This document shows positions 27,301 through 38,460 of a DNA stretch of 64,000 nucleotides, one piece after another. This DNA is from Aquila chrysaetos chrysaetos (lineage: Eukaryota; Chordata; Aves; Accipitriformes; Accipitridae). The notes beneath the pieces were generated by a model. The model had not been told where the DNA came from and made no database searches. It saw nothing but the letters and a program-made list of their open reading frames with translations. The translations under genes were made by a program, and so were the position numbers. Position 1 is the stretch's first letter; every line of letters begins with the position of its first letter. The stretch spans positions 13,456,698-13,520,697 of the forward strand of contig NC_044024.1 of assembly GCF_900496995.4 (NCBI RefSeq), given 5' to 3'.

Positions 27301-28814
27301 CCCCACAGCTCTATCACAGTGGCTCTGCCCTGAACATTCCCAGTCCCCCTGGTATTATTCTCCTCTCCGACAGCAGCTCCTTCTTGTCCCCAGGCCCTTC
27401 CCCTGCTATATTCTACGTCAAACCAGTCATCCTGCCACGCTGATAGCTCTGCCTCGTGCTATGCAAGTAAGGAGTTGCCTGAAGGGTTACTGGTTATACA
27501 GCTGCTATAAACTCAACTGAGAGCAATGGAGTACTCCCCGTTTTTCTCTTACTAAAGGCTCTTTCCCGTTTACCCAGCTTCCAATTTTAACAGAATGTGT
27601 AGGAACTTAACATCTTCCAGATCTCTCTGTGCTATCAAATTAGTTGATATTTGCAAATTTGGTTGGAGTTTGCCAAAAAAATCAAAAGCTGCTAGCAAGT
27701 AACTGACTCGGAGAGTTGTGTTTCCTTAAAAAGCTAGACTAAAGGTACCCAGAAGAAGGTTACGGTCTTATAAAATCATAGACCAGGTATGAATTATAGT
27801 GCACTGGCAGCCAAATCATTCATTTTCAAGAATGGGGTTATAAAAGAAGCATTCATTTGCTCACGAGAAGTAATTCTGATGTACATCTGCAGGACAGTGT
27901 GTAAAGCTCTCAAGGTTACTGAATCTGCAGTGGGGGAAGACTTGTTTCCAACTCCCAGGCTGCAGGCCATTGCAATCCCGAGCAAGTGATCACAGTTAAG
28001 TACCTAATCCTGTTTATTCTAGAGTTTAGCTTGAAACAGAACAGAAAATCTCAACTCCCTTGAATTTTGTACCTGGAAATTAAGCTGACCATTACCATGT
28101 AGGCTTATGTCTTTGCAACACTGAATTGCATTTTGAAATGGTCAGTTTTAGGGGGAGTAATTTTCATTTTATTTTATCTCCAAAGTTTACTTCCCTCTTC
28201 TGCTTTTGTAACAGAAAAAGAAAGTGAGCTTTGCTCGCCGAGAGAACTTATGCAGAATGTCAAACCATTGTCCTCTAGCTACACATTCAACAGATGTTTA
28301 CATCTGCAAGTTCCTCTGGAGAAATAAACACACTGAGCACAACGTTCCCATCAGTTAAAATAGCATGCTGCCTCTTCACAAGACAGACAGTGCATAGCTA
28401 AGCATCAAAATATGTCCCCGGTACTCTTATTATTACAATATGACCAAATAGTCTTCACATTTTAATGATGTTATCTTCTAGACCGATGATACTAATTTAA
28501 TCTGCTTCATTGGAGACAATAAAAATTCTTGTACTTTTACACGTCTCCCTGCTGTCAATACTGGATTTTTTCCACATTTTTATTTATGTAGGATGAGGAA
28601 CCATTTACCAAACACAAATAGCAACTAGCAAGCTGAGATAACCCCAACTAAAAATTATTGTTTTAAGATCCTTGCCTTGTTCTTCCCTGTCCTTCAAACA
28701 AAATCTCTTAAAAGTTAACAAACTGAATTCTCTTTCTGACAGGAACACCAAACAATGCTTGGAACACTGCCCACATCTGTGAAACTATATCTAATCAAAT
28801 TCACGCTTGTGTTG

Positions 28815-28828
28815 GTTGCCTGGGTAAC
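28815..28828. promoter_or_regulatory. Consensus RFX X-box
   Basis: GTTGCCTGGGTAAC matches the X-box consensus GTNRCC-N(0-3)-RGYAAC at every position, with a 2-base spacer. RFX factors bind this motif in promoters of ciliary genes and in neuronal enhancers. There is no gene start nearby, so if functional it would be a distal element. A chance match is possible. Confidence 0.5.
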
Positions 28829-31720
28829 ACTCAGACAGTCGCTCATACAAACAAACTGCAAACAGCAGAAGGAAAAGTGCTTTAAGTGGAAGCATCTACT
28901 TCTCAGAGCTTGAGCCTTTTAAATTTAAGAAATAATCATATAATATGATCTTATTCACAAGGTACTGGATGAATGGAGGGGGAATATTATGTACTGATTG
29001 GCTCACTCAAGAGGATAAGGAAGACATATGAAAGGTTGTGAGCAATTGAATTTAAAAGCACAGTTCCATTTTTATCATTCTTTCCTTTTCTTCTCCCTAA
29101 GAAGCACAGCATGGCATTTGGATGTAACTATATGTCACTGCATAAAAGGGTGATTCATTACTTCTTTTTCAGCACACAGTTTAAGTTATTGTCTACATTT
29201 TCCCCTCATAGCACAGGCCTTTAATTGATCGGCCTCGTTTTAGACTCCTCCTAATGATATACAGAAGAGATGGCTCTTCTGAACGTATATAGATGCAATA
29301 GGCACTGCAAAGGCCGTCGTTTCCACAGCAACAGGGACCATGCGGGAGCTCTGAGCCAAACTTCATCTTCACCCCATCCCTCCCCCGTTATGTCTGACCA
29401 CACAGGTTTCCTTCTTCACACTTACCGCGGGCGCTTCCGGGAGAATCCAGCTACATTTGGACGGGTGAATGTCCCTCATACAGTTAAATGTAGGAGTTGT
29501 ATAGACAAGTATTGGCTTCAGGGCTTACATTGTTTTCAAACAATTCTAGTTTGTTAACCTCAAGCATTCAAAAATTATGTTTTAAAAAGTAAGACTGACT
29601 TAAATAAAACCTTGAGACATAAATAATGAATATCTTTGCATGTGGTTTAGTTTGACTTCTGGGTTATAAGACTCAAGCCTCTTTTCATACTGAGGTTGGC
29701 TTGAAAGTTAGAGGGCTATTTATTGGTGTTGTTGCTTTAAATTAATAAAATGTAAGCTTCTTACAAAATAACTCAGACCCAGGACAAATTGGATCTAATA
29801 TAAACAATCACTATTATAATATTCATAGTAGCAAGCTATAAATGAGGCATATTGCAGTTCTGCTGTAACATTGGTTTAAAAAAAAAAAGGGAAGAAAATT
29901 GCATGTTCAAAGTGACGCTCCTTTTCAAAACCTGAATCACTTGCCTGCCAGAAGTAAGTACTGCAGAGGAACATATTTTTACTGCAGATTCCCCACACTG
30001 CTATGTACAGCATAAAGCTCCTAAATAGTGCCTTACATCATGGGTTTCAAGTGGGTGGGTGTAACTGTAAAACTGAAATCATCAGTAAAAATCAAATATA
30101 AAAATGCTATTTGGAAGCTAAGCTGACGTCTTGGTCACAGTAGCAGAGCTAATGGAAACAGAACTAATGTGGGAAAGGTACATCAGCAGAACAGTTACTC
30201 ACTTAGCCACTGAATAAGCCTGTTGCAGTAGCAAGGATCAAATGCTGGCCTTTCTTCATGCTCAATTTTCCCACCAAGTTCATAGCTCTGTTTATTTCGG
30301 GGAGTTTGCTTTGCTCTTAAGCAAGCAGTAGCCATGCACTACATAATGCTGCACTGTTTATATGGCACAGATTAACAAAAAACAGCTGTGAAGCAAATGC
30401 ATTCTTCACAAATCTTTACACTTGTCACGTTTGTATGGTAGAGAGTAGATTTTGTAAAAAAAGGCTTCACCTCTGTGCACGGGGTTTGCATGCACGTGTG
30501 CACATGTGTGCTCTCACCTCCTACGCGGTACAATCAGCTGGCTGGGAGCTCCCAAATTGCCTTAGACCCTGGTGTAATTCCAAGTCAAAGAGGGCTGCTG
30601 ATCATATGGTGTTTAAATTTAACCAAACAGAGGGACTTTTAAAAAGGCTGATAAAGCTTTCTGCCCCATCAAGAGCTCTGAATCAAGTCTGTGGCTGGTT
30701 TCTGGAGGAAAAGGGTAATTTCTGTCTCCTGGTGCTTTAGTTTAAATTTCTTTTTTTTAAGATAATGTCATACTTTTAATCAAGAGCAACTGTCAGATAA
30801 TCCCTCATTTTTTGCCTCCGTTTCAGACCACAGTCTACTTACGTGTACATTAAGCAAATTCTAACATAGCATGCCCAGGACTGGAACAGGAGTAAGAACC
30901 GTCTCCTGCAGCTACTGCAAGCACTGGCCTCCAGCTACTGCAGTTCCAGCTTTGATCAAATGTCTTGAAGCAGTTGACTTCTGTGGCTGCTAGCTCATAT
31001 GCTTTTCCATATCGAATTAAATACAGAGGAAAGCATACAATATAAAGTTGTGAACATGAACAAGCAAATAAGGAACATGCCATAAACACACGAATAGCCC
31101 GAGCGTCCACCATATATGCCTCTGCTGACCTTACCTAGAGGATTTTGCTAGGTAAGATGAGGAAGCTGTCATCTGTGCTTACTGAAATCAGTAACATACT
31201 GAAGTGTTGTTAGAGTTTTTGAGGACTGCTTTTTGCTGTTTGTTTTTTCTTCAAACTCTGGAAAAATGTGGAAAATCTTCAATTTCATAAAAATTTTCCC
31301 TATAGGCTTTTGCATACATATCAACCTGAAACAGATTACTTGGTTTTCAGCAATGAAAAATGAGATTTTTCCCAGTGGTTTAGCAATAAACACTTAAAAG
31401 TTATTTAAAGCTTATTGCAAAGCAAAACATTTTAATGTTTAGTGTTGTTTGTGGAACATTTTTTTCCTGAGATACATATTTTTTATCCCTTTCCTGCCCC
31501 TATACCATGGTTTTCCAGCTCTAGAAAAGAACCAACAAGTCATGATGATACTGATGACTCTCTGGGAAAGCACCAGGAGAATGAAAGGGTCTGTTGCTTT
31601 GTGTGACTTTTTCCTGAGAGGTCTCAGGTTTTTTGTTCATGCATCTTTACTTATTGTTGAGGCATTTTATAGTCTCAGCTGGGCATTCTTTCTAAACGTA
31701 GCTTGAAACTGAATGGTTAA

Positions 31721-31750
31721 AATGAATGAATGAGTGAATGAATGAATGAA
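31721..31750. repeat. (AATG)n microsatellite
   Basis: About seven and a half tetranucleotide units with one interruption (AGTG). A simple repeat with no evident function. Confidence 0.85.
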
Positions 31751-34700
31751 GAAGACATTAACCTGGGAAGTAGAAACTGAGGCAACAGTATGTTGTACTC
31801 TGAAGCAGTAGAGAAGGAAACAGATGGCAATTGTCGATCTTAGAACCAGTCATTTTGTCTGAGGATAAGAAAAAAATATCTCAGCAAACTAGTGCTAAAT
31901 GAAAGATACCCTTAGCAAACTGCCTTATGTAGGGAATTGTGTTAAAATTTAACAGGCATAAGGAGATAAAATACAATACAAATAAAAGATAAAAGGCATG
32001 CTATATACGCATTTATTTTTGCTTTAAAAATCATATTTTTATGGGAGAGTTTATTATTTGCACTTACAGTAAAGAACCCTGGGGCATTTAGTGCCTATAT
32101 TACAGAGACAATTTTTTTTAACCGATGAACTCACTACCTGATGCAATAGCCTCTATGAAGACAAGCTTCTGTTAGCAATTTTTTGCCTCCCCTACCTGGC
32201 ATTAAATATGAAATTCAGCCATCAAAGTCTACCATGGCCATCAAAGCCACAAACCCAGAGCCATCAACATCTGCTATAGTCACAACAGCTGAAAGCAGAA
32301 CGTACTACAGAACACTACTTCATAAAAGTAGAAGAGCATTATTTTTACTTTTCATCTCCTGCACATATGTCCCAGGGAGAACTCACAATCTGTGCTTCCC
32401 ATTTCTGGAAACAATGCACTAAACTTTGTAAACACTGGTTTATGCATCATTTAGGTATCCGTGGTTACATAGATGTAAAGATGTAAAGAGCTCTTGAATT
32501 ACATCCTGCTTGTTTGCTAGTTTCTATGCCAGTGAGAGTTGCTGCAGCAGCAAATACCATGGGTCTGAACCAGAGTCTACCATAGTTGACAAGGAGATGT
32601 CATTAAATTACAGATCTGATTATCTGAATAAATTAGGTACCTGGTACAACACCAGTTGGTCTCTGTTTATATGCAGAGTAGGCAAGAAAAAGGGAGAAGA
32701 ACAGGCTTTAGCTAGTATAAGGCATTTTCTAAGTTCACATCAGCTTTCCATGGTATCCACTGGAAAAAATTATACTTGTTCTTCCACCACACTGCACTTC
32801 CATGAACACCAGTGACACCACGGAGCCTAGCTCCGTTGGTAGAAGTCATCCTGGGGCTACTCAGGTCAATGGAGCTCTGCTGACTCCAGCAGATGCAGGA
32901 GGTGCTACCAGAGGGTCTCCACGCTCCCTGCTGGCGAGGCCGAGCCTACCTTCTCCAACCCCACAGCGAGGGCAAGGCTGGGAACATCCTCAGCTCTTTG
33001 TCAGGGAGCAGTGGGCTCCCGGGTGACACAGCTGCCCAGAGGCTGAGTGTCCTGCAAGTCGTATGATACCAACAGGCTTACTACTTACATCAGCAAAGAG
33101 CAGGCGTCTTTGCCTTGATGATTTTTATTTGGCAATGTTTGGTTTACATGCCCTCAAAACAAACGCTCTCGCTGTTCCAGCCCCTCAGTTGTACCCTCTG
33201 CAGAATGGCAGGTTCCTCATACCATTTCCAGCAAATAGTGCAGGATCTGCTTGAAAGTTAGCGCTAATGCTAGCACTGGCATCTGCAAAGCACATAAAAA
33301 GAAACAGGACAGAGCCCCCAGCACCTGGTTCTGCGAGATAACATAGATGTTGCTCTTCCCTTCCATTGAAATGTCTGTATGAACTCAGTGCAACAGGACC
33401 TTTCCTGGACATCTTCTGTGCCTTCTGCTAGGCATTTCAGATGAGGCTTTCCTGAGAAGTCAAACTCAACATTGCCTAAACTCCGCAAACAGACAAAAAG
33501 TTAATTATTTTTTTTCCCTGTTGCACCCCTTCCCCAATACACATCCACTGATCTTTAGAAAGATGTCCAATGCTGTCCGCTAAGTGGCTACAAAAAATGA
33601 AGGAGAGTGAGACTGGCATTCCATATACACCCTTTGCTGCTCATTGTATTAAACCAAGGGACTTCACCATTCGCATACCAGAGTTAACTACCTAAAGAGA
33701 ATAAAGTGCTGTGAAGGAGGCTGAAATTCACTGGTTTTACAGAGGTTAACACATGCAGTGGCCCATTCCAGGCTACGGTGTGCTAAAAATGAAGGTGATC
33801 TCTGTTCTGCCACCCCATTTTGCAAATCGCTGTTTAGTCTTGGATCAGAGAAGAGCTTGACAACACCTTGCTGTAAAAATAAAATGATAGATTTGGGTCT
33901 GCATTTTACAGTCCCACAACACTGATCTTTGATATTTCTTAGGCAAACTTTCTGTTTGAGGTGTGGAGATGGTTTTATTGTTTTTCCTTTCCTAGCAAAG
34001 ATTTGCTGCTCATCTCCAACCTCTGAAATCTCTTGCGCACTCCCTGTCATACTTTTTTAAAAAACAGCATTTGATCTTGCAGAATAAATACTATAAATAA
34101 TTCATGAGAAAGACATTTTAAAGCCCAAATTCCACCCTTGCTTTCTTCCACTTATTTTTTCATTTGGCATTAAAACTATTATAAACAGGCACATTTTGGT
34201 AACAAGCTAGACTCCCTGTGGATAGCAGGAGTATCATCAGTTACAGAAACCAAACCATGCACACACAAAAAACCTTAAATAAAACATTGGAACAATAAAT
34301 ACTGCCAATGCAGTATTGATTCAGCCTGCTCTTGAATTATATTAAAGCTTTTAATTCCATGCTCACTTGCTGTTTTTCCTTAGGACCATATCCCATTTAG
34401 TCATATACCTTTCCGAGACCTTATAGTACAGTCAGGGCATTTGAACATGAATGGCAGCATTAGCAGCATTTTCAGGTTTGTGAATAACATTTACTTGAAA
34501 AACACAGCTCCACAAATCTGTGTTCCCAGGCTAATAATTTGTTTCATTAATATGATGTATAAGCCATTATTTAATACTTCTTTAAACTATGTGACATAAG
34601 CCTTAAACTTATCACATTGTTTCTTGAGTGATAGACAGTGGTCAACAATTTATACCAAATTCTAATGTATTAACATCAGTCTCCAAAATATTTCAATCCC

Positions 34701-35778
34701 ACAGCATGGCAAATTATACTTGCTGCTCTTTAGTAAAAGGGAACAGCTTTAAAGAGCCATCAACAGTTTGTGTCCCCTCTGGCTTATCAGGAATGCCACC
34801 AGAAGAGGAGCACACTTCTGTTTCAAATACCCTACAGCAGAGACTGGATGATACAGCAAAAGAAGGGCCCTGCTCACTGCGTACAACCCAGCTACAGCTG
34901 TTTCTTGGTGACAAATGGGGGAAGACTGCTGTTCCTTAGCTCTGTTCCTTGTAGGTACTCAGGATGACACTATGGGTGACTAGGCAGCGTGACACTCCTT
35001 GCAGAGAGAGTGGTGGTCTTCCCTGGAAGAGGAGGGATAAGGAGGGCAAGCACGATCCCCAAATCTACAGCTTCCCAGGGAACTCAGAGCTGTCTTGTGG
35101 CCTGGAATCGCTTAGCTCTGCCCCTCGCTTGCTTTGGAGTACACCTTTTGTCAAGATTGCTGCTCTTACAGCTCTCCTGAAGGCTCACGGAAGAACATCA
35201 GGGTAAATTAGCCCATCTGTTTTCATTTGGCAGGGATTCAGCAAAACACAATTTAGCAAAGTGCTTAAACAAACGCTTAACCTTAAGCTTGCTATTAAGG
35301 ACCTAAGGAAGTGCTTTACTGGATTAAGAGCAAAAACTGCTGGAAAAGGAAGAGGGTGTTCGTGGTCTGTTGCACAGTCAGAGGCTTGAGTACTGAGAGG
35401 GAGACTGCTTTCCAGATGTGCCAGGACTTCTGCATGTGGTATGGGACATAGTGGGTGAAAATGGTTGCCATGTATTACCAAAAAACAGGAGAGAGACTGT
35501 GGCATGGAGCTTTCACATGCCATTTTCCTGAAAAAAATAGAAGGGAAAGATTGCAAAACACTGCTTTTTGACAGTGTTTCAGCTCTACTGGCTTGTGTCT
35601 TGGGCTGCTTCACTCTCTAGATGGTAGAGTGGCACAAGTCCCAAGGAGGCACAGAGGCAAAGGCCTTTAATTCCTGAGGGTGCAGAGACTTAACTGCGCT
35701 GCCCATCGGTGGAGGGGATCACAAGCAGAAGGATGCTGCATAGCTTCTATGCCTTCCTTGCACTAGGGCCTGTGCTAA

Positions 35779-36053
35779 TGTTGTCCCAAAAGCAGGGTTC
35801 GGTACCTGGTGTGCAGTAAGCCAATCTTACACACAGAGCTGAGATATTTATTTAATTCTTGTCTGCGCAGAGACGGGTGCTAGGCGATAGCTCCACGAAG
35901 CTAGCACGCCACACCAAAGAACTACAACGTATTTATCCTATAACATGACTACTAAAAATCCGCCTAAATTTACGCTCATTGGTTAGTAATCACCATCCCT
36001 TCTGTTACTGGTTAGTTATATTTAAATTAGTCTCACTTGCTATGTAAATAGCA
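35779..36053 (-). repeat. ERV 3' LTR (downstream copy)
   Basis: On the minus strand this copy starts TGCTATTTAC and ends GGGACAACA, giving TG...CA termini. U3 holds CCAAT (35978-35982 on the complement) and a TATA-like GATAAATA at about 35929-35937. AATAAA follows at 35847-35852. Promoter and poly(A) spacing is therefore normal. A purine stretch AAGGAGGA immediately precedes it and may be the remnant polypurine tract. The inner boundary was chosen from that purine stretch and the TG, so it could be off by some bases. Confidence 0.75.
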
Positions 36054-36101
36054 TCCTCCTTATAGGTGTGGGGGAGCAAGTCTTTCTGGTCTTGAATTGA
36101 G

Positions 36102-37562
36102 TCAGTGGTCGCGATCTCCCCTTGCCGCCTTTACCTCTCCCCCAGTTACCACAGATTTCACTGACTTCATTCTTCTTTGCCAATCATCCGGCTTTCCGCA
36201 CCTTGTCCTACCTCTTCCCCTACCTCTACTCTGGCCACTTCCTCTACCTCTACTGGGGCTCCCAGCGATCACTGCTGCCAGCAGCGAGGCTTGTAATTTT
36301 ATTCCTTTATGCTTCTCCTTGAGTCTTCCCCTCTTCTCTCTCTCATCTCTGTTATTATAAGCCTTGTATGCTACCTCTATCAATTGTGCTACTAACATTC
36401 CTCCACCTCCACCTACTCGTTGTAACCTCCGTCTTATGTCAGAGGCTGATTGTCCTATAAACAACATATTAAACATTTTCGTATTGGCCTCATTCTCTGG
36501 ATCTAAATCAGTCCACCTGTGGGCATCCTTGCACAATCTCTCATAAAAGGCTGAGGGGTTTTCCTCTGGCTTCTGTCTCACTTCATACAATTTGGACACG
36601 TTTTTAGGCTTTGGAACTCCATGCTGGACTCCGTATAAAATTAATTGCTGATATTGCTTTAGCATCGTTTTATCAATTCTACCATTTGGGTCCATTTGTA
36701 CATCTACATCCTCATCCTCATTTTACCTCCTCCCTTCTTCCCTAGCTTTTTCCAATACCATCCGTCTTTCTTCCGTTGCGAAGAAAGTATGCAACATGGC
36801 TTGTATATCCCACCAGTTAGGGTTATGAGTTAACATAATAGTTTCTAGTAATTGATGCCTTTCTTCTGCATTTTCTTGATAGGACCCCACTGACTGCTTC
36901 CAATTCAACAGATCTGAGGTAGTGAACACAACATGTACAAATACTGGCTGTCCCTCCACCCCTATTGCCTGTCTCAAGGGAGCTTGCATAATGGGATGCT
37001 GTCCCCTTGTTGTCCCTGAGATTGGGCTAAAGTTCTCACTCCCCACTCTTGAGTGCGAAGTGGGCTGGTCTTCATCTTCACTATTGCTACTATCCTGTGA
37101 CTTCCTTTTCTCATCCCTTTGTTCTACATTTACCAGATTCCCCTTTGGGACGAACATCTGCACATCTTCAGCCTCCCAACCGTCCTTAACACACTTCCTT
37201 TTACATTCTTTTCCAATTTCACAATTTTTACAACAAAGCTTTTTCTTTCCCTTTCCATTAACACTTTCTGCTAACACGAACATTCCATCAGCGTCATCCA
37301 TCAACAATCTACATTTTTACGGCTTTCATGATCATGTCTTAAAACAAAAAACAACATACGCAACTTCATCCCATTTATCCATCCTTCTACAAAACAGCAT
37401 TAATTGTAAAATAGTATTATGATTCAACGATCCATTCTCTGGCCATTTTTCTCCATCCTCCAGTTCATACATTGGCCACCATTGGGCATAATAAGCTTTT
37501 AATTTATCTTTCTTTAGGGGATCCCCTCCAAACTTTTTCCAGTTTTGCAGGATGCATCCCAA
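36102..37562 (-). pseudogene. gag: Endogenous retroviral gag pseudogene, gammaretrovirus-like
   Basis: Three open segments lie in one reading frame, broken by stops rather than frameshifts. Segment 1 (37562-37332, 76 codons) begins MGC, a myristoylation-type matrix start, and has the basic/aromatic pattern of a matrix domain. Segment 2 (37307-36723, 194 codons) has a cysteine-rich basic cluster, an acidic stretch, then a capsid N-terminal region with the motifs TTSDLLNWK and THNPNWWDIQ and an ERRMVLEKAR helix. Segment 3 (36695-36102, 197 codons) has the capsid major homology region (ENPSAFYERL, then IGQSASDIRRRL), an RG-rich basic stretch and a single CGK remnant of a zinc knuckle. A lone TAA near 36723 splits the capsid; at least three stops lie between segments 1 and 2. 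In gammaretroviruses Gag builds the particle at the plasma membrane. Here it is dead, with no protease or polymerase downstream. Confidence 0.85.
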
Positions 37563-37616
37563 GGGGTACAGAGGGGTACTTTGGTAGAAGCAGCCACACC
37601 TATATTATACCGATGT

Positions 37617-37807
37617 CCGACCCCCTGTTGGACCATGATTCCTCTATTTAAACTCTGTTGCAGGCCTTCTCCTGGTGGATCTTATGCAGAGCAATACTGA
37701 GCCACTCCGAAAGCAGCTAACAGATATTCGACCCCTGTCGGACTAGGAAACCCTCTTAAACTCTGTTGCAGGCCTTTCTGGGTGCATCTTATGCAGAGCA
37801 AGTCTAA
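37617..37807 (-). repeat. Imperfect direct repeat in the ERV leader
   Basis: Two copies of a roughly 80-bp segment, 37617-37701 and 37728-37807, share the blocks AAACTCTGTTGCAGGCCTT and ATCTTATGCAGAGCAA (plus-strand reading). They are separated by about 26 bp and have diverged by substitutions and small indels. Confidence 0.75.
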
Positions 37808-38020
37808 GCTTATGCAAAAAGGGGCTACTCACCTCTGTAATCCTTGCCTCCTTTTAAATATCTTGCATCGGTGTTGCACTGTTGGGTTGCCTGTCATCCG
37901 TCCACAGAGCAGAACCGGTGGATTCCCCGATCAAAGGCTTGATGCGTGCTGAGTCCTTCTGGTCCTGTCTCCCGTCCAAAGCAGCAGGACAATCCAGGCA
38001 AGGCTTAAAATGGCCACCCC

Positions 38021-38033
38021 ATTTGGGTCACCA
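38021..38033 (-). promoter_or_regulatory. Candidate primer-binding site
   Basis: On the minus strand TGGTGACCCAAAT starts a few bases after the end of the 5' LTR. Its first nine bases match the primer-binding site complementary to the 3' end of tRNA-Trp, the primer of avian leukosis viruses, but the rest does not match well. tRNA assignment is tentative; the TGG start and location support it being the primer site. Confidence 0.45.
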
Positions 38034-38038
38034 GAAAC

Positions 38039-38313
38039 TGTTGTCCCAAAAGCAGGGTTCGGTACCCGGTGTGCAGTAAGCCAATCTTACACACAGAGCT
38101 GAGCTATTTATTTAATTCTTGTCTGTGCAGAGATGGGTGCTAGGTGATAGCTCCACGAAGCTAGCACGCCACACCAAAGAACTACAATGTATTTATCCTA
38201 TTACATGATTACTAAAAATCCGCCTAAGTTTATGCTCATTGGTTAGTAATCACCATCCCTTCTGTTACTGGTTAGTTATATTTAAATTAGTCTCACTTGC
38301 TATGTAAATAGCA
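38039..38313 (-). repeat. ERV 5' LTR (upstream copy)
   Basis: Same boundaries and landmarks as the copy at 35779-36053 (TG...CA ends, CCAAT, TATA-like box, AATAAA). I count about 10 differences in 275 bp between the copies, several being C/T changes at CpG positions. Confidence 0.75.
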
Positions 38314-38460
38314 TCCTCCTTATAGGTGTCGGGGAGCAAGTCTTTTTGGTCTTGAATTGAGTCGGTGGTCGCGATCTCCCCATCACCTTTACCTCTCCCC
38401 CAGTTACCACAGATTTCACTGACTTCATGCTTCTTTGCCAATCATCTCGCTTTCTGCACC
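38314..38460 (-). pseudogene. Second copy of the gag 3' end joined to the LTR
   Basis: This stretch repeats 36054-36193, including the DDWQR / KSVKSVVTGGEVK segment at the gag 3' end and the short tract before the LTR. Homology to the left copy stops at the sequence TGCACCTT (about 38454-38462). Beyond it, on the higher-coordinate side, lies unrelated sequence that keeps the frame open for about 25 further codons and that I cannot identify. The copy shows that gag was already fused to the LTR before this duplication or recombination. Confidence 0.7.

Larger units (their letters stand above)
24361..35778. other. Long intergenic stretch without a gene
   Basis: No coding exon or RNA gene was recognised on either strand. 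Only isolated features stand out: a (TG)7 run at 26079-26092 followed by Gs, an X-box at 28815-28828, an AATG repeat at 31721-31750, and a slightly GC-richer 32.8-33.05 kb segment with no clear identity. Open frames are short and unlike known proteins. Confidence 0.55.
37563..38038 (-). other. ERV 5' leader with splice donor and duplicated segment
   Basis: This untranslated segment between the 5' LTR and gag holds three things. A primer-binding-site candidate lies next to the LTR. A strong splice donor, CAGAG/GTGAGTA, has its exon side ending at 37833. An imperfect tandem repeat follows. In retroviruses the leader carries packaging and dimerisation signals; no such signal can be assigned from sequence alone here. 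Confidence 0.6.
35779..38460 (-). mobile_element. Defective, rearranged ERV1 (gammaretrovirus-like) provirus
   Basis: Reading on the minus strand, the element runs: short gag 3' fragment (38460-38314), LTR (38313-38039), primer-binding site and leader (38038-37563), gag (37562-36102), gag-to-LTR junction, LTR (36053-35779). The two LTRs are about 275 bp each and differ at about 10 positions. Gag resembles gammaretroviral matrix and capsid, but it carries stop codons and its nucleocapsid end runs straight into the 3' LTR, so pol and env are absent. The same gag-3'/LTR junction occurs twice. The left LTR starts in host-like sequence; the right edge has no LTR, so an outer target-site duplication cannot be defined. 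The copy cannot encode a virus. The exact right limit is uncertain. Confidence 0.85.

Noticed and set aside
35185..35613. 142-codon minus-strand frame beside the ERV
   Set aside because: No recognisable domain and no continuity with the retroviral genes; length is within chance expectation for a window of this size.
36097..37422. Plus-strand frames of 60-166 codons across the ERV
   Set aside because: They are antisense shadows of the gag frame.
37376..37422. Possible frameshift joining matrix to capsid in gag
   Set aside because: Codon counting places the matrix and capsid segments in the same frame; stops, not a frameshift, separate them, though small compensating indels cannot be excluded.
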